Assembly: GCA_903844155.1 (NCBI GenBank)
Contig: CAIMSU010000009.1
Location: forward strand, 1-64,000
DNA: 64,000 nt
From: an uncultured Pseudomonadota bacterium
Lineage (GTDB): Bacteria; Myxococcota_A; UBA796; SXON01
Direction: 5' to 3'
The notes under the pieces are model-generated. The model was not told the DNA's origin and searched no databases. It was given only the letters and a program-made list of their open reading frames with translations. Positions 24,401 to 33,223 of the stretch are shown here, one piece after another. The translations under genes were made by a program, and so were the position numbers. Each line of letters begins with the position of its first letter. Within the stretch, counting starts at the first letter, position 1.

Positions 24401-25735
24401 CTACTGCCCCTGCTGCTGGTTGCCGTTGTCGCCGCCGTTTCCGTTGTCCCCGCCGTTGTCGCCGCCTTGATCCTGGGGATTGGCGTCCGGCGGCAGGTCC
24501 TGCGGGTCGCGGAAGCGATCGTCGAGGCTGGTGCCGGGCGCGAGGTCGGTGGGCGGCTGGTTGTCGTCGCCCGGCTGGAAGGGCGCTGAGGCGCGCTCGG
24601 GCGCCTGGCCGAGCGGCGTGAGGCCCTGCTCCTCGCGACGCTTGCGGAGGCGCTCGCGGCGCTCCTTGATGCGGTCTTCGCGGCGTTGTCGGCGCTCCTC
24701 GTCCGTCAGCTCGGTGCCGGCGTCCGGCGTTGGACCGTCGCCCATCAACGGCCCATCACCACCCAGCCCGCCGCCCGCGAGCGGACCGCCCCCGGCGCTG
24801 TCGCGTCCGAGGTGCGGCGTGAGCCCCTTTCCGCAGCGGAACGAGGGGGCGGACACCATGCCGCCGACGGAGCAGTGGTACTTCCCGTCCTCGTCCTTGG
24901 AGCGCTTGAGCGTTGGCGAGAGGTCGGCGAGCTTCTGCAGGTCGTCCGGCAGACTGAACGCGATGTCCAGCTTGGACCTGGATCGTCCGAGCTTCTTGTT
25001 GAGCGTCACGTCGCCGGTGACGGCGGCGGTGATGACGTCGCCATCGAACGTGCCGTCGGTGACGGTGAGCTTGCCGTCCTTGACCTCAAACGCGAGCTTG
25101 GCGGTGGTGAACTTGGTCTCGGGCAGCTCAAAGCCGCTCACCTTGGAGCCCGGGCCGATGCCGAAGCCGTCGATCGCGAGCGTGAACGTGCCTGTCGACT
25201 GCTTCATCTCCTTCATGTCGACGTGCAGGTCCGCTGCGCCGCCAAGCGAGCCCAGCAGGTTCACGGTCGCCTCCGAGCCGGACGTGCCGAGCTTCGTGAG
25301 GTCGATCGAGGACAAGTCAAAGGAGAGGTCGATGAGGTCGGCGCTGAAGGCGTACAGGCCGGAGAGGGCGCCGTCGAGCAGGTGCGCGGAGAACGCGTAG
25401 CCCTGCTTGCCCGTCAGGAACGAGAGGGGCGCGAGGCGGACCCCGAGCGAGTCGCAGTGGACCAGCGGGCTGCGGTCGTAGCCCTGCGGCTGGTTCGGCA
25501 CGTGGCGAGCGCGCCGGACGGTGTAGACGGTGAGGTTCTTGAAGTTGAGCCCGAGTCCCCACCATGGACCGAGCGAATCTGCGCCGATGGCGTACTCGTG
25601 CTGCGTGGCGCGATCGACCTGGTACGAGATGAACGCGATCGCCTGGTCGCTCGGAAAGGTGATGTACAAGCCGCCGATAAATCCGGCGATGGTCGCGGCG
25701 AAGCCCGTGAGGCCGTAGGTTGCGAGGCGGATCAT
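24401..25735 (-). CDS. gspN: Type II secretion system protein GspN
   Basis: 444 aa. One N-terminal membrane segment (about 5-27), then a long beta-rich periplasmic region with the GspN pattern (FKNLTVYTVRR; CDSLGVRLAPLSFLTGKQGYAF; KTGTFTLAIDG-like strands). From about 310 the chain is disordered: Gly/Asp, Arg/Glu-rich, and a C-terminal Gly-Asp-Asn repeat ending NQQQGQ. GspN is an accessory inner-membrane T2SS part found in deltaproteobacteria. Last gene of the gsp operon; its ATG overlaps the gspM stop by 4 nt. Confidence 0.8.
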   Translation of the reverse strand: MIRLATYGLTGFAATIAGFIGGLYITFPSDQAIAFISYQVDRATQHEYAIGADSLGPWWGLGLNFKNLTVYTVRRARHVPNQPQGYDRSPLVHCDSLGVRLAPLSFLTGKQGYAFSAHLLDGALSGLYAFSADLIDLSFDLSSIDLTKLGTSGSEATVNLLGSLGGAADLHVDMKEMKQSTGTFTLAIDGFGIGPGSKVSGFELPETKFTTAKLAFEVKDGKLTVTDGTFDGDVITAAVTGDVTLNKKLGRSRSKLDIAFSLPDDLQKLADLSPTLKRSKDEDGKYHCSVGGMVSAPSFRCGKGLTPHLGRDSAGGGPLAGGGLGGDGPLMGDGPTPDAGTELTDEERRQRREDRIKERRERLRKRREEQGLTPLGQAPERASAPFQPGDDNQPPTDLAPGTSLDDRFRDPQDLPPDANPQDQGGDNGGDNGNGGDNGNQQQGQ

Positions 25736-26316
25736 GGGGCCTCCTTGGCGGCGGTCGCCGCGGCGTCGAGCAGGGTGTAGGCGGTGACGTCCAGCGAGAC
25801 GTTCAGCACCTTCGCGCCAGCGAGCGTCGTGGATTTGAACCGTGCCCCGGTGATCTTCAGCGGGTAGCCGGTGCTCTCGAGCTCAAACAGGAAATCCTTC
25901 ACCTGCTGGAGCGTGATCTTCGTCAGCTCCACGGAGAAGGTCTTGGATTGCAGGTTGCCGTCCGCGCTCGTTTCGCGGTCGCGCACCTGCAGGCTCGACG
26001 CGATCCCGACCTTCTGCGCGGCTTTCTCCACGAAGGAGGAGAGGTCCGTCCCCGAGTTCTTCTTCAGCTCTGCTTCGATCCGGTCGATGTCGGCCGAGGC
26101 GCTCGCCTGGTCCGACGCGAGGCCCGACAGCGTAGCGTAGGCCTGCTCCTCGTCATCGATGCGCGAGTGCAGGTTCGCGAGCGCGTGGTGTCCCACGTAC
26201 CAGAAGCCGCCCAGCACCGACCCGTAGACCATCAGCACGAGGCCCATGAACAGGTAACGGTCGCGCGGGCTCATCGTCGCGACGAGCTGGCCGAAGCGCT
26301 CCTTGAGCACGTTCAT
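25732..26316 (-). CDS. gspM: Type II secretion system protein GspM
   Basis: 194 aa. Short cytoplasmic start with MSPRDRYLFMGL, a membrane segment at about 22-42, a coiled-coil stretch (EQAYATLSGLASDQASASAD) and a ferredoxin-like periplasmic domain ending in a strand VLNVSLDVTAYTLL. Layout and position between gspL and gspN support GspM, which dimerises with GspL on the inner membrane platform. Start and stop overlap neighbours by ATGA. Confidence 0.85.
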   Translation of the reverse strand: MNVLKERFGQLVATMSPRDRYLFMGLVLMVYGSVLGGFWYVGHHALANLHSRIDDEEQAYATLSGLASDQASASADIDRIEAELKKNSGTDLSSFVEKAAQKVGIASSLQVRDRETSADGNLQSKTFSVELTKITLQQVKDFLFELESTGYPLKITGARFKSTTLAGAKVLNVSLDVTAYTLLDAAATAAKEAP

Positions 26317-28013
26317 CCTGCACCTCCCGGCTTTGCCACGCCAGCGTCCGGGGCGGCGCCGTCGCCTCCACCGGTCCCGTCCGTCGCGGCTTCGGGTTGG
26401 TTCAGCGGGATGGTGAGCGAGAAGGAGAGCGCGTCGCCAACCTTCTTCTCGTCGGCCTTCTTCGCGCCCTTGAACCGGGGTTCGGACTGGATCGACGCCT
26501 CGATGGTCGCGGCCGACTCGTAGCTGTCGGTCTCCGCTTTCATGGTGACAGCGGCGGCGGCGATGGTCAGCTCCTTCACGTCGATGCGGGCCGATGCGGT
26601 CGCGGGCATGTGCTCGCTCAAGGTCTTCAACATGTCGAGCGTCGGGGGAACGCCGGAGATGGTGCTGCCGAGGGCGTCAACCCGGGCTGTCGTCGCCGCG
26701 ACCTTCTCCTGCATCAGGGCGACGGCGATGGAGGGAGACGTCAGCTTGTCGGCCGTGATGTCCGGGAACGTGGTGGTGACGGTGCTCTTGATCTTGTCGT
26801 CCAGCTCATGCAGCCGGCTCTGGCCGTCCGTGTACTGGACGACGAGGAGCGCGGTGGCGGCGATGGCGGCGACGACCGCGCCGAGCGTTGAAGCCGCGAA
26901 GAAGTTCCACAATGTGTCGGCGTGCCCGTGGTACCCGAGCCCGCCGATTCGCAGGTCTGTCGCTTTCGCCTCGCCGGCGCCGATGCGGGTGAGGCCGAGC
27001 ACGAGCGCACATTCGGGGCCGTAGCCGCCCGGAAGTGACGCGGGGCGTGTCGCGACGCCGATCCGCGCGGCGAGCCGTTCGGAGAGGCCCGCGAGCCTCG
27101 CAGAACCGCCGACGAGCAGGACGTCGTCGACGCCAAGTTGGCTCTCGTCTTCGAGCGCGATCAGCTCGGCGCGCAGCTCCGCGGCCCAGACGTCCACAGC
27201 GTCGCCAAGGGCGGTCTCGGGCGCGATGTCGCGGGCGGGGTCGAGGACGCCGGGCTGGGTGCCGCCGTCCGTGCGATCGTCCCAGTCCACCGTGGTTGGC
27301 GCGGGCACGCTGAGCGTGTGCTTGAGCGCCTCAGCGTCGGCCTCGGACTGGCCGGTGGCGCGGGCGATGGCGGCGGTGAACATCGCGCCCGCGTGCGCGA
27401 TTGCGCGTGCCCCGACGAGCGCGCCGTTCTGGCAGAGCGCGATGAGCGTGCGCTCGTGCCCAACGTCAACCACCGCGACAACGCCCCTGGATGCTGCCCC
27501 GTCACCCGATGCCCACGCGGCGATCGCCTGCGCGTCGAACACGACCTGCTTCGGCTCGCTACCAACCGCTGCGAACGCCGCGATCCGGGCCTTGAGCCCA
27601 TCTGTCGGCGCGATGAACGCGAGCGTGCGGCTGGCGTTGTCCTTCGCGTCGACCACGTGGGTGACGAGGTGCATGTCATCGAGATCGTAGGGGACCTGCG
27701 CCTCGACCTCGGCGGGCAGGGCGCGCGCGATGGAGGCACGGTCGGTGAACGGCAACCGAACGAGGCGAACGACGCCCTCGTCGAGCGGCCACGCGGCGGT
27801 CCGCTCGCTGCCGTCCCAGCCCGGTTCGTTGCCCCGGAACGCGGCGACGGCCTCGGCCCAGGGCGGTGCGGCCTCGCCCCCCGCGGGTCCCGCGACGGGC
27901 GCCGGCGTGGCCATCTCCTGCACATCCCGCAGGGTGAACCTGCCGAAGCTGCCCTCCTTGGACGCCACGCGCACGCGCCAGGATCCGGTGTCGATTCCAA
28001 AAACGAGGGCCAT
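26313..28013 (-). CDS. gspL: Type II secretion system protein GspL (PilM-like)
   Basis: 566 aa, longer than the 380-420 of enterobacterial GspL. The cytoplasmic N-terminal part is an actin-like, PilM-type fold (MALVFGIDTGSWRVRVAS; VVAVVDVGHERTLIAL; VDDVLLVGGSARLAGLSERL). A membrane segment lies near 380-400 (STLGAVVAAIAATALLVVQY), followed by a periplasmic ferredoxin-like region and a Pro/Gly/Asp C-terminus. It connects the GspE ATPase to the GspM/GspC assembly. Its ATG shares a base with the gspK stop (TAATG at 28011-28015). Confidence 0.85.
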   Translation of the reverse strand: MALVFGIDTGSWRVRVASKEGSFGRFTLRDVQEMATPAPVAGPAGGEAAPPWAEAVAAFRGNEPGWDGSERTAAWPLDEGVVRLVRLPFTDRASIARALPAEVEAQVPYDLDDMHLVTHVVDAKDNASRTLAFIAPTDGLKARIAAFAAVGSEPKQVVFDAQAIAAWASGDGAASRGVVAVVDVGHERTLIALCQNGALVGARAIAHAGAMFTAAIARATGQSEADAEALKHTLSVPAPTTVDWDDRTDGGTQPGVLDPARDIAPETALGDAVDVWAAELRAELIALEDESQLGVDDVLLVGGSARLAGLSERLAARIGVATRPASLPGGYGPECALVLGLTRIGAGEAKATDLRIGGLGYHGHADTLWNFFAASTLGAVVAAIAATALLVVQYTDGQSRLHELDDKIKSTVTTTFPDITADKLTSPSIAVALMQEKVAATTARVDALGSTISGVPPTLDMLKTLSEHMPATASARIDVKELTIAAAAVTMKAETDSYESAATIEASIQSEPRFKGAKKADEKKVGDALSFSLTIPLNQPEAATDGTGGGDGAAPDAGVAKPGGAG

Positions 28014-29260
28014 TATTCAACCTTCCAGTAGATCACCTTGCCGGTGTCGGTCGAGTAGTCCAGCACCGCGGTGATGCGCGAGGTCGCGTCGCCCACGAGC
28101 CCGGTGGACGTGAGCGTGAAGTACGTGGTCTTGGTAGTGATCATGGCGGCCAACTGCGGGTTGCTAACTGAATACCCGTTGGCTTCGCACCACTGGGTGA
28201 ACGCCGTGCCCGAATTGAATGCGGTGGTCAGCTCGGCCGCGTGGAAATCGGTGACGAAGCGCGTGGCCATGTCATCCGTACAACCTGTGATATTGCCCTT
28301 GCAAATGCCCTTGAGACCCTCGTCGTCCGCGCAGTTGATGTCGATCTTGCCGCTGCCATAAATCGTCATCTCGTCGGAAAAACGGTCGTAGACGTCGTCC
28401 TGCCAGCCCTCCACGAGGCGCATCTCCTCGCGCGTGTCGAAGCGCGCGTTCTTCGAGAGATACGGGATGTCTGCCTTGTTGTAGTAGTCATCCTCGTAGC
28501 TGCCCTTTCCGCTGGCGACGACGTCGTCCGTATCGACCCAGTCCGCGAGGTTCGAGATCAGGTCCCACTTGTCCAGGTTCCGGTCGCGCAGCCACTGGTC
28601 GTTGGCCTCGCCGCTCATGATCCCGGCGAGCTGCTGGCCGACGACGGTGTTCTGGACCGGCGTGGCCTGATCGCGCGTGGAAAGGCCGTTCAAGTTCACC
28701 CGGCAGTCCTCCCCGCGCACAGCGACCGAAAAGTCACCCTCGAAGTCCAGGAAGTTGCGGTCGGCGAAGTGCCCGCCCTGCTGTTGGCTCTTCTGCGCGA
28801 CGGCGTCGCTGACCTGCCCGGTCTGCTGGAACTGGGCGGCGTCGTCGGGGTTGACGTCGCCGCCGTCTGCGACGAGCACCATGCGCAAAAGCCCGGTGTT
28901 GATGAAGGGGATCATCTTCCAGAGGGCGTCGCCGAGGGGGATTCCCATGCTCGCGGCGATGGGGGCGAGCTGCTTGCTGCGGGAGAGCTGCGCGTTCGCC
29001 ATCAGGATGAGGCGGTAGATCGCGATACCTGAAGATGCCAGGTAGTACGCCTGTGTCTGCTGGCGGGTGTGGACCGCCGTAAGCGTGCGGACACGCGCAC
29101 CAAAGCTGATGTCCGTGACGAGCACGGTCATGGTCATGATCGCGGCCATGACGAGCAGGAGCGCAATCCCACGTTGATCCCGGCGCTTTCGCCGCAGCCT
29201 GGACCGGCGGAGGTGCCGCGGTGACCAGGCGGGCGCTCGAGGGGGGAGGTGCGTTTTCAT
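28013..29260 (-). CDS. gspK: Type II secretion minor pseudopilin GspK
   Basis: 415 aa. A long basic leader ends RDQRG, after which IALLLVMAAIMTMTVLVTDI forms the pilin helix; the usual Glu at +5 is replaced, as is normal for GspK. The globular part contains the large alpha domain characteristic of GspK (LDKWDLISNLADWVDTDDV) and Asp/Glu-rich loops that in homologs bind calcium. GspK caps the pseudopilus tip with GspI and GspJ and is cleaved by a prepilin peptidase not encoded here. Its ATG overlaps the gspJ stop by 4 nt. Confidence 0.9.
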   Translation of the reverse strand: MKTHLPPRAPAWSPRHLRRSRLRRKRRDQRGIALLLVMAAIMTMTVLVTDISFGARVRTLTAVHTRQQTQAYYLASSGIAIYRLILMANAQLSRSKQLAPIAASMGIPLGDALWKMIPFINTGLLRMVLVADGGDVNPDDAAQFQQTGQVSDAVAQKSQQQGGHFADRNFLDFEGDFSVAVRGEDCRVNLNGLSTRDQATPVQNTVVGQQLAGIMSGEANDQWLRDRNLDKWDLISNLADWVDTDDVVASGKGSYEDDYYNKADIPYLSKNARFDTREEMRLVEGWQDDVYDRFSDEMTIYGSGKIDINCADDEGLKGICKGNITGCTDDMATRFVTDFHAAELTTAFNSGTAFTQWCEANGYSVSNPQLAAMITTKTTYFTLTSTGLVGDATSRITAVLDYSTDTGKVIYWKVE

Positions 29261-29979
29261 CCGCCACCGTTGGATGACATCAGGTTCTTGGCCAGGACCG
29301 GGCCATACGCGCAGATCACCGTGGTCGCATAGGTGCGCGTGATGTTGCGGTTGGGGTCATCGGGGTCCGGAGCCAGCATTTCGAGGACGATGCGGACGGC
29401 GCGGGGCAGGCGGTTTGGCGTGTCGGCGCCGGTCGTGTCCCAATCGTCGCGCCAGGCGTCGGTGGTTGGGTCGAGAAAGCGGACGTTGAAGGTCTTCACG
29501 CCGTAAGCAAGCGGCAGGATCGGGCCGTCCTTTTCGGGCTCCTGGTCGATGCGAGGGGCCTCGCGTCGCAGCAGCACCATCGCCCCGTCGTTTGTGGGGT
29601 CGTCCTCGGTCCAGTAGGTCAGCTCGGTCTCGTCGCCCTCCCGCGCGTTCTTGTGCATGCGCCGGTGCGAGAGCGAGGTGAACCAGACGATGTCGGGATC
29701 GTTGTTCTTGGCGATGAATTCGGTCTTGAAGGTGTTGACGGCCTGAATGTTCGGCGTGAGCCAGGCGAGTTCAAAGTCCCGATGCAGGCGGTCCATCGCG
29801 ATGCGGGCGGACTGGTTGGAGGCGTCGTCGGCTTCGAGCCAGTCGCGGGCGTCGAGCGAGGAGGAGATCGTCTCAAAGGTGAGCACGCCGATCAGCGCGA
29901 GCACGGAGATCGAGACCATGATCTCCAGGAGAGTGAAGCCAAGGCGTGATGCCCTCATCCGAGCGCGGAGCAAGCTCAT
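29257..29979 (-). CDS. gspJ: Type II secretion minor pseudopilin GspJ
   Basis: 240 aa. Leader MSLLRARMRASRLG, cleavage before FTLLEIMVSISVLALIG with Glu at +5. The globular domain has the GspJ phrases RIAMDRLHRDFELA and VWFTSLSHRRMHKNAREGDE. It belongs to the tip complex with GspI and GspK. Overlaps gspI and gspK by 4 nt each. Confidence 0.9.
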   Translation of the reverse strand: MSLLRARMRASRLGFTLLEIMVSISVLALIGVLTFETISSSLDARDWLEADDASNQSARIAMDRLHRDFELAWLTPNIQAVNTFKTEFIAKNNDPDIVWFTSLSHRRMHKNAREGDETELTYWTEDDPTNDGAMVLLRREAPRIDQEPEKDGPILPLAYGVKTFNVRFLDPTTDAWRDDWDTTGADTPNRLPRAVRIVLEMLAPDPDDPNRNITRTYATTVICAYGPVLAKNLMSSNGGG

Positions 29980-30710
29980 TTGTGCGTCCCCCCGCCATGG
30001 CTGAAGCTGCCACCGCCACCGCCAAGCCCGCCGGAGCCGTTCCCACCCGTGCTGGTCGGCGCTGAACTGCCGCTTGATCCGTCACTGCTTCCGTCCGACG
30101 TCGCACCGCCGGGAACCACGACGCCGGTTGGGTTCGCGACATGCGTCACCAGCTCCACGCAATCTTCGCAGTCCGCCGGGTCGTCCGACTTGTCGCCCCA
30201 CCACACTTCGACCCGCACCTCCCGGATGTAGGGCTTGAGCATTTCCGCGATCATGTCGGGCTGCACGCCAAGCGCGGAGAGATCCTTCCCGCCGTCACCG
30301 CTCGCGTCCAGCTGGTCCTGACTTGGGCCGATGCCCGCGGACTGCATCGCCGACTGGCTCCCAGACACGTCGCCAAGCTTGATGTCGACTGAGCGGATCG
30401 TGTAGGCCCAGTGAAAATCGGCGTACTCATCCCCAAAGTCCACGTTCTCACCAAAGTCGCCGTTTCCGCCGAAGTCGGCGAAATCACCCTCCTCGTCGAT
30501 GTCGCTCTCCTGCACGCCGTCCGACTCGACCCGCAGGAGCGCCTCCGTCATCTTCTGCTGCGCCAGCCACGTGCCCGTCAGGGTCTTCTGCGAATCCGTC
30601 GTCATGAACACGCTGGACGCCTGCGCGTTCACGAGCACGAACAGCGACATGGACAAAATCACCAGGGCAACCACGACTTCCAGCAGGGTGAAGCCTTGAC
30701 GACGGGTCAC
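29976..30710 (-). CDS. gspI: Type II secretion minor pseudopilin GspI, with long insert and tail
   Basis: 244 aa, about twice the usual 120-130. Leader MTRRQG, cleavage before FTLLEVVVALVILSMSLFVL. The pilin head carries an acidic insert with repeated D-F-G motifs (residues about 75-105) and a Ser/Gly-rich tail with His near the end. The GTG at 30710, overlapping the gspH stop by 4 nt, is preferred over ATG 30740 because it gives the normal short leader and the junction type used across the operon. Confidence 0.85.
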   Translation of the reverse strand: MTRRQGFTLLEVVVALVILSMSLFVLVNAQASSVFMTTDSQKTLTGTWLAQQKMTEALLRVESDGVQESDIDEEGDFADFGGNGDFGENVDFGDEYADFHWAYTIRSVDIKLGDVSGSQSAMQSAGIGPSQDQLDASGDGGKDLSALGVQPDMIAEMLKPYIREVRVEVWWGDKSDDPADCEDCVELVTHVANPTGVVVPGGATSDGSSDGSSGSSAPTSTGGNGSGGLGGGGGSFSHGGGTHK

Positions 30711-31486
30711 TGGGACACCGGCGCTTCCGTCGGGAGCCACGAAAGGGACTGCCCGACTTGCGTGAGGTCCGGGTCGATGGTGACGCGCCCCGAGCTTGGC
30801 TCGGCCTCGACGGTGTAGCCGTCAGTGGGACTTGACGCGTCAACGATGCGGACGACGGTGTACTCGATGTCGCCGTTCGGAAAAATGTAGCTGTAGACGA
30901 CGTTCGGGCCCTCTTCGGGCTTGCGTTCCTGGTCGTCCGGCGTGGGTTCCTGCGGGTCCTTGTACTCGGGGGTATACACAAACCCGTAGCGGGTGGTGGC
31001 GGGAAACTCGACTTTGCTCTCAAAACCACTCAGCGTGAGGCCGGCAAATTTCTTGTCGGCGCCGTTGCCGGCGTCCTTGCTGACGGTCGTGCCGCCGGTC
31101 GCGGAGGAATTCATCGCGTCCGAGAGGCCAGGGCCGTCGAACAGCTTTATCTGCTTCTCCTCTTCCTTCCTCGCATCCTCGCGCTCCTCGGGCGAGCCGA
31201 ACACGAGCGAGCTGGGGTCGCCCACCTCGATGGTGTACCCGCCAGCGTCAAGGTCATAGGCGATCCGGAAACACACGTTGCGCAGCGTCGCCTCGGATTG
31301 GAGAAAACGGTAGTTCTCGGCCAGATCACGGGCGAGCCCGCGCTGTTCGAGGTCGAGGATCGAGGAGAGGCTTGGGACGGCGACGGCCAGGATCAGCGCC
31401 ATGACGCCGATGACGACCATCATTTCCAGCAGCGTGAACGCGCCCCGGACCCGGCCTTTGGCCCGAAGCCCGAGGGGCCCGGTCAA
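30707..31486 (-). CDS. gspH: Type II secretion minor pseudopilin GspH
   Basis: 259 aa from a TTG at 31486 that overlaps the gspG stop (TTGA). The cleavage region reads RVRGA then FTLLEMMVVIGVMALILAVA, with Ala instead of the near-invariant Gly at -1 and Glu present at +5. The head has GspH features (LARDLAENYRFLQSEATLRN; GYTIEV) with a long charged insert (EEREDARKEEEKQ) and is larger than usual. The TTG is inferred from the overlap; no ATG or GTG gives a sensible leader. Confidence 0.8.
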   Translation of the reverse strand: MTGPLGLRAKGRVRGAFTLLEMMVVIGVMALILAVAVPSLSSILDLEQRGLARDLAENYRFLQSEATLRNVCFRIAYDLDAGGYTIEVGDPSSLVFGSPEEREDARKEEEKQIKLFDGPGLSDAMNSSATGGTTVSKDAGNGADKKFAGLTLSGFESKVEFPATTRYGFVYTPEYKDPQEPTPDDQERKPEEGPNVVYSYIFPNGDIEYTVVRIVDASSPTDGYTVEAEPSSGRVTIDPDLTQVGQSLSWLPTEAPVSQ

Positions 31487-31932
31487 CTCTTGTCCTTCAT
31501 GTCCCAGGAGTCGATGTCCGCTGCGTTGTCGGACCCGCCCTCTTTGCCGTCCGACCCCATCGAGATGACCTCCCACGGGTGGTCGCCGTGGGTTCCGGGC
31601 GAGAAATATTCGAAGTCATTGCCCCAGGCGTCCTGCGGAACTTCCTCGTTTGGAAAGTACTTCTTCATCGCCGCGAGGCCCTCGGAGGTCGACGGGTACT
31701 TGCCCTTGTGCTTGGTCGAGTAGATCTCCAGCTCCTGTTGGACCTGCCCCATCTGGATCTTCGTCGCCGCGATCTGCGCGTCGATGTAGCGCGCGACCAC
31801 GTTCACGCCGACGACGGTCATCAGCAGGCCGATGATCGCGATGACGACCATGATCTCGACGAGCGAGAAGCCCGAGCGAACGCGGCGACGCAGGCGACGG
31901 GCGAGGGGGAGGGTGGGTGCGAGCGGGTTCAT
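31483..31932 (-). CDS. gspG: Type II secretion major pseudopilin GspG
   Basis: 149 aa. A 21-residue basic leader ends VRSG, cleavage before FSLVEIMVVIAIIGLLMTVV. The C-terminal head has the GspG hallmark YPSTSEGLAAM ... PQDAWGNDFEYFSPG ... ISMGSDGKEGG, including calcium-site aspartates. It is the main subunit of the pseudopilus that pushes substrates through GspD. GGAG precedes the ATG. A 31-nt gap separates it from gspF, the largest gap in the operon apart from none elsewhere, with an A/T run. Confidence 0.95.
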   Translation of the reverse strand: MNPLAPTLPLARRLRRRVRSGFSLVEIMVVIAIIGLLMTVVGVNVVARYIDAQIAATKIQMGQVQQELEIYSTKHKGKYPSTSEGLAAMKKYFPNEEVPQDAWGNDFEYFSPGTHGDHPWEVISMGSDGKEGGSDNAADIDSWDMKDKS

Positions 31933-31963
31933 GAGGACTCCAGGAAAAAAAACGGATTGATCG

Positions 31964-33223
31964 CTACTTGATCGCAGCAGAGAGGTTGAGCATGGGGAGC
32001 AGGACGCCGAGCGCCACGATGCCGACGACGCCGCCCATGAAGAGCGTGAGGATGGGGGTGAGCAGCGAGGTGAGCTGATTGACGGTGTTGTCGACTTGGG
32101 TGTCGTAGGCATCCGCGACCTTGGAGAGCATCGGTTCCAGCTCGCCTGTCCGCTCGCCGATGGTGATCATGTGGATGACGATGGGGTCAAACTCCCCGGA
32201 GGCCTTGAGCGGCGGGGCGATGGGCTGACCTTCGGAGATGTTCTTGGCCGCTTGTTCCACGGCATTTGCGATGATGTCGTTGCCGACGACGGACTTGACG
32301 ATGCCGAGCGCCGTCAAGATCGGGACGCCCGAGGTGAGCAGGGTTGCGAGGGTGCGGGAGAAGCGGGAGACGGCGACCTTGCGGTTGATCTGCCCAAAGA
32401 CGGGGAGACGCAGGAGCCGACGGTGCCACCAGTTGCGCCCGTAGGGACGCTGGATGAACCGCCTGAATCCGAAGATAATCGCCGGGATGCCAAAGGCGAG
32501 GACCCACCAGTCCGTGATGACGAAGTTGGACAGCGCAAAGAGAATTCGTGTCAACAGCGGCAATTCGCTGTGGAAGCTCTCGAGCACCTTTCGGATGCGC
32601 GGGATCACGAACGCGAACAGGCCGAGGACCAGAAACGAGCTCATCCCCATCATGATCAGCGGGTAGGTGATGGCAGAGACGAGCTTGCCGCGCAGCGCGA
32701 CCGTCGCCTCGGTGAATTGCGTGAGGCGGAGGAGGACGACATCGAGCGCGCCGGACTTCTCCCCAGCGTCGACCATGTTGGTGTAGAGATCGTCGAAGAC
32801 GTCGGGGTGCCCCTTCATCGCTTTCGCAAGCGTCGCGCCCTCGTTGACCTTGTCCTTGACGTCCGTCATCACGGCTTTGAGCTTGGGGTTCTCGGTCTGC
32901 TCGCAGAGCGCCGTGAGCGCCTCGACCATGGGGATGTTCGCGCCAAGCAACGTGGAGAGTTGCTGGGTGAGCTGCGCGATGTCCTGGATCGAGACGCGCT
33001 CGAAGTATTTCTTGAAGTCAATCTCGACGTTCAGGCCTTTCCCACGACCGAGGCCCTTCGCCAACCCGCCGGACTTCGCGTTGGACCGCTGCTCGTACAC
33101 GTCTGTCGGGAACAGGCCCTGCTTGCGCAGGCGCGAGCGCGCGCCCTTGGCATTGTCGGCGTCGATCACACCCTTTACGGCCTTCCCGCCGCCGTCGAGG
33201 CCTACATATTCCCAGACGGCCAT
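31964..33223 (-). CDS. gspF: Type II secretion inner-membrane platform protein GspF
   Basis: 419 aa, standard length. Two T2SSF domains: the first near 75-200 (QLSTLLGANIPMVEALTAL), the second near 280-400 (FSRTLATLLTSGVPILTALG; MITIGERTGELEPMLSKVAD). Three membrane segments at about 175-200, 225-245 and 385-410. It is the core of the inner membrane platform and contacts GspE. The ATG shares a base with the gspE stop (TAATG). Confidence 0.95.
   Translation of the reverse strand: MAVWEYVGLDGGGKAVKGVIDADNAKGARSRLRKQGLFPTDVYEQRSNAKSGGLAKGLGRGKGLNVEIDFKKYFERVSIQDIAQLTQQLSTLLGANIPMVEALTALCEQTENPKLKAVMTDVKDKVNEGATLAKAMKGHPDVFDDLYTNMVDAGEKSGALDVVLLRLTQFTEATVALRGKLVSAITYPLIMMGMSSFLVLGLFAFVIPRIRKVLESFHSELPLLTRILFALSNFVITDWWVLAFGIPAIIFGFRRFIQRPYGRNWWHRRLLRLPVFGQINRKVAVSRFSRTLATLLTSGVPILTALGIVKSVVGNDIIANAVEQAAKNISEGQPIAPPLKASGEFDPIVIHMITIGERTGELEPMLSKVADAYDTQVDNTVNQLTSLLTPILTLFMGGVVGIVALGVLLPMLNLSAAIK

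Noticed and set aside
30707-30740. gspI start at ATG 30740
   Set aside because: It would overlap gspH by 34 nt; GTG 30710 gives the usual 6-residue leader and GTGA junction.
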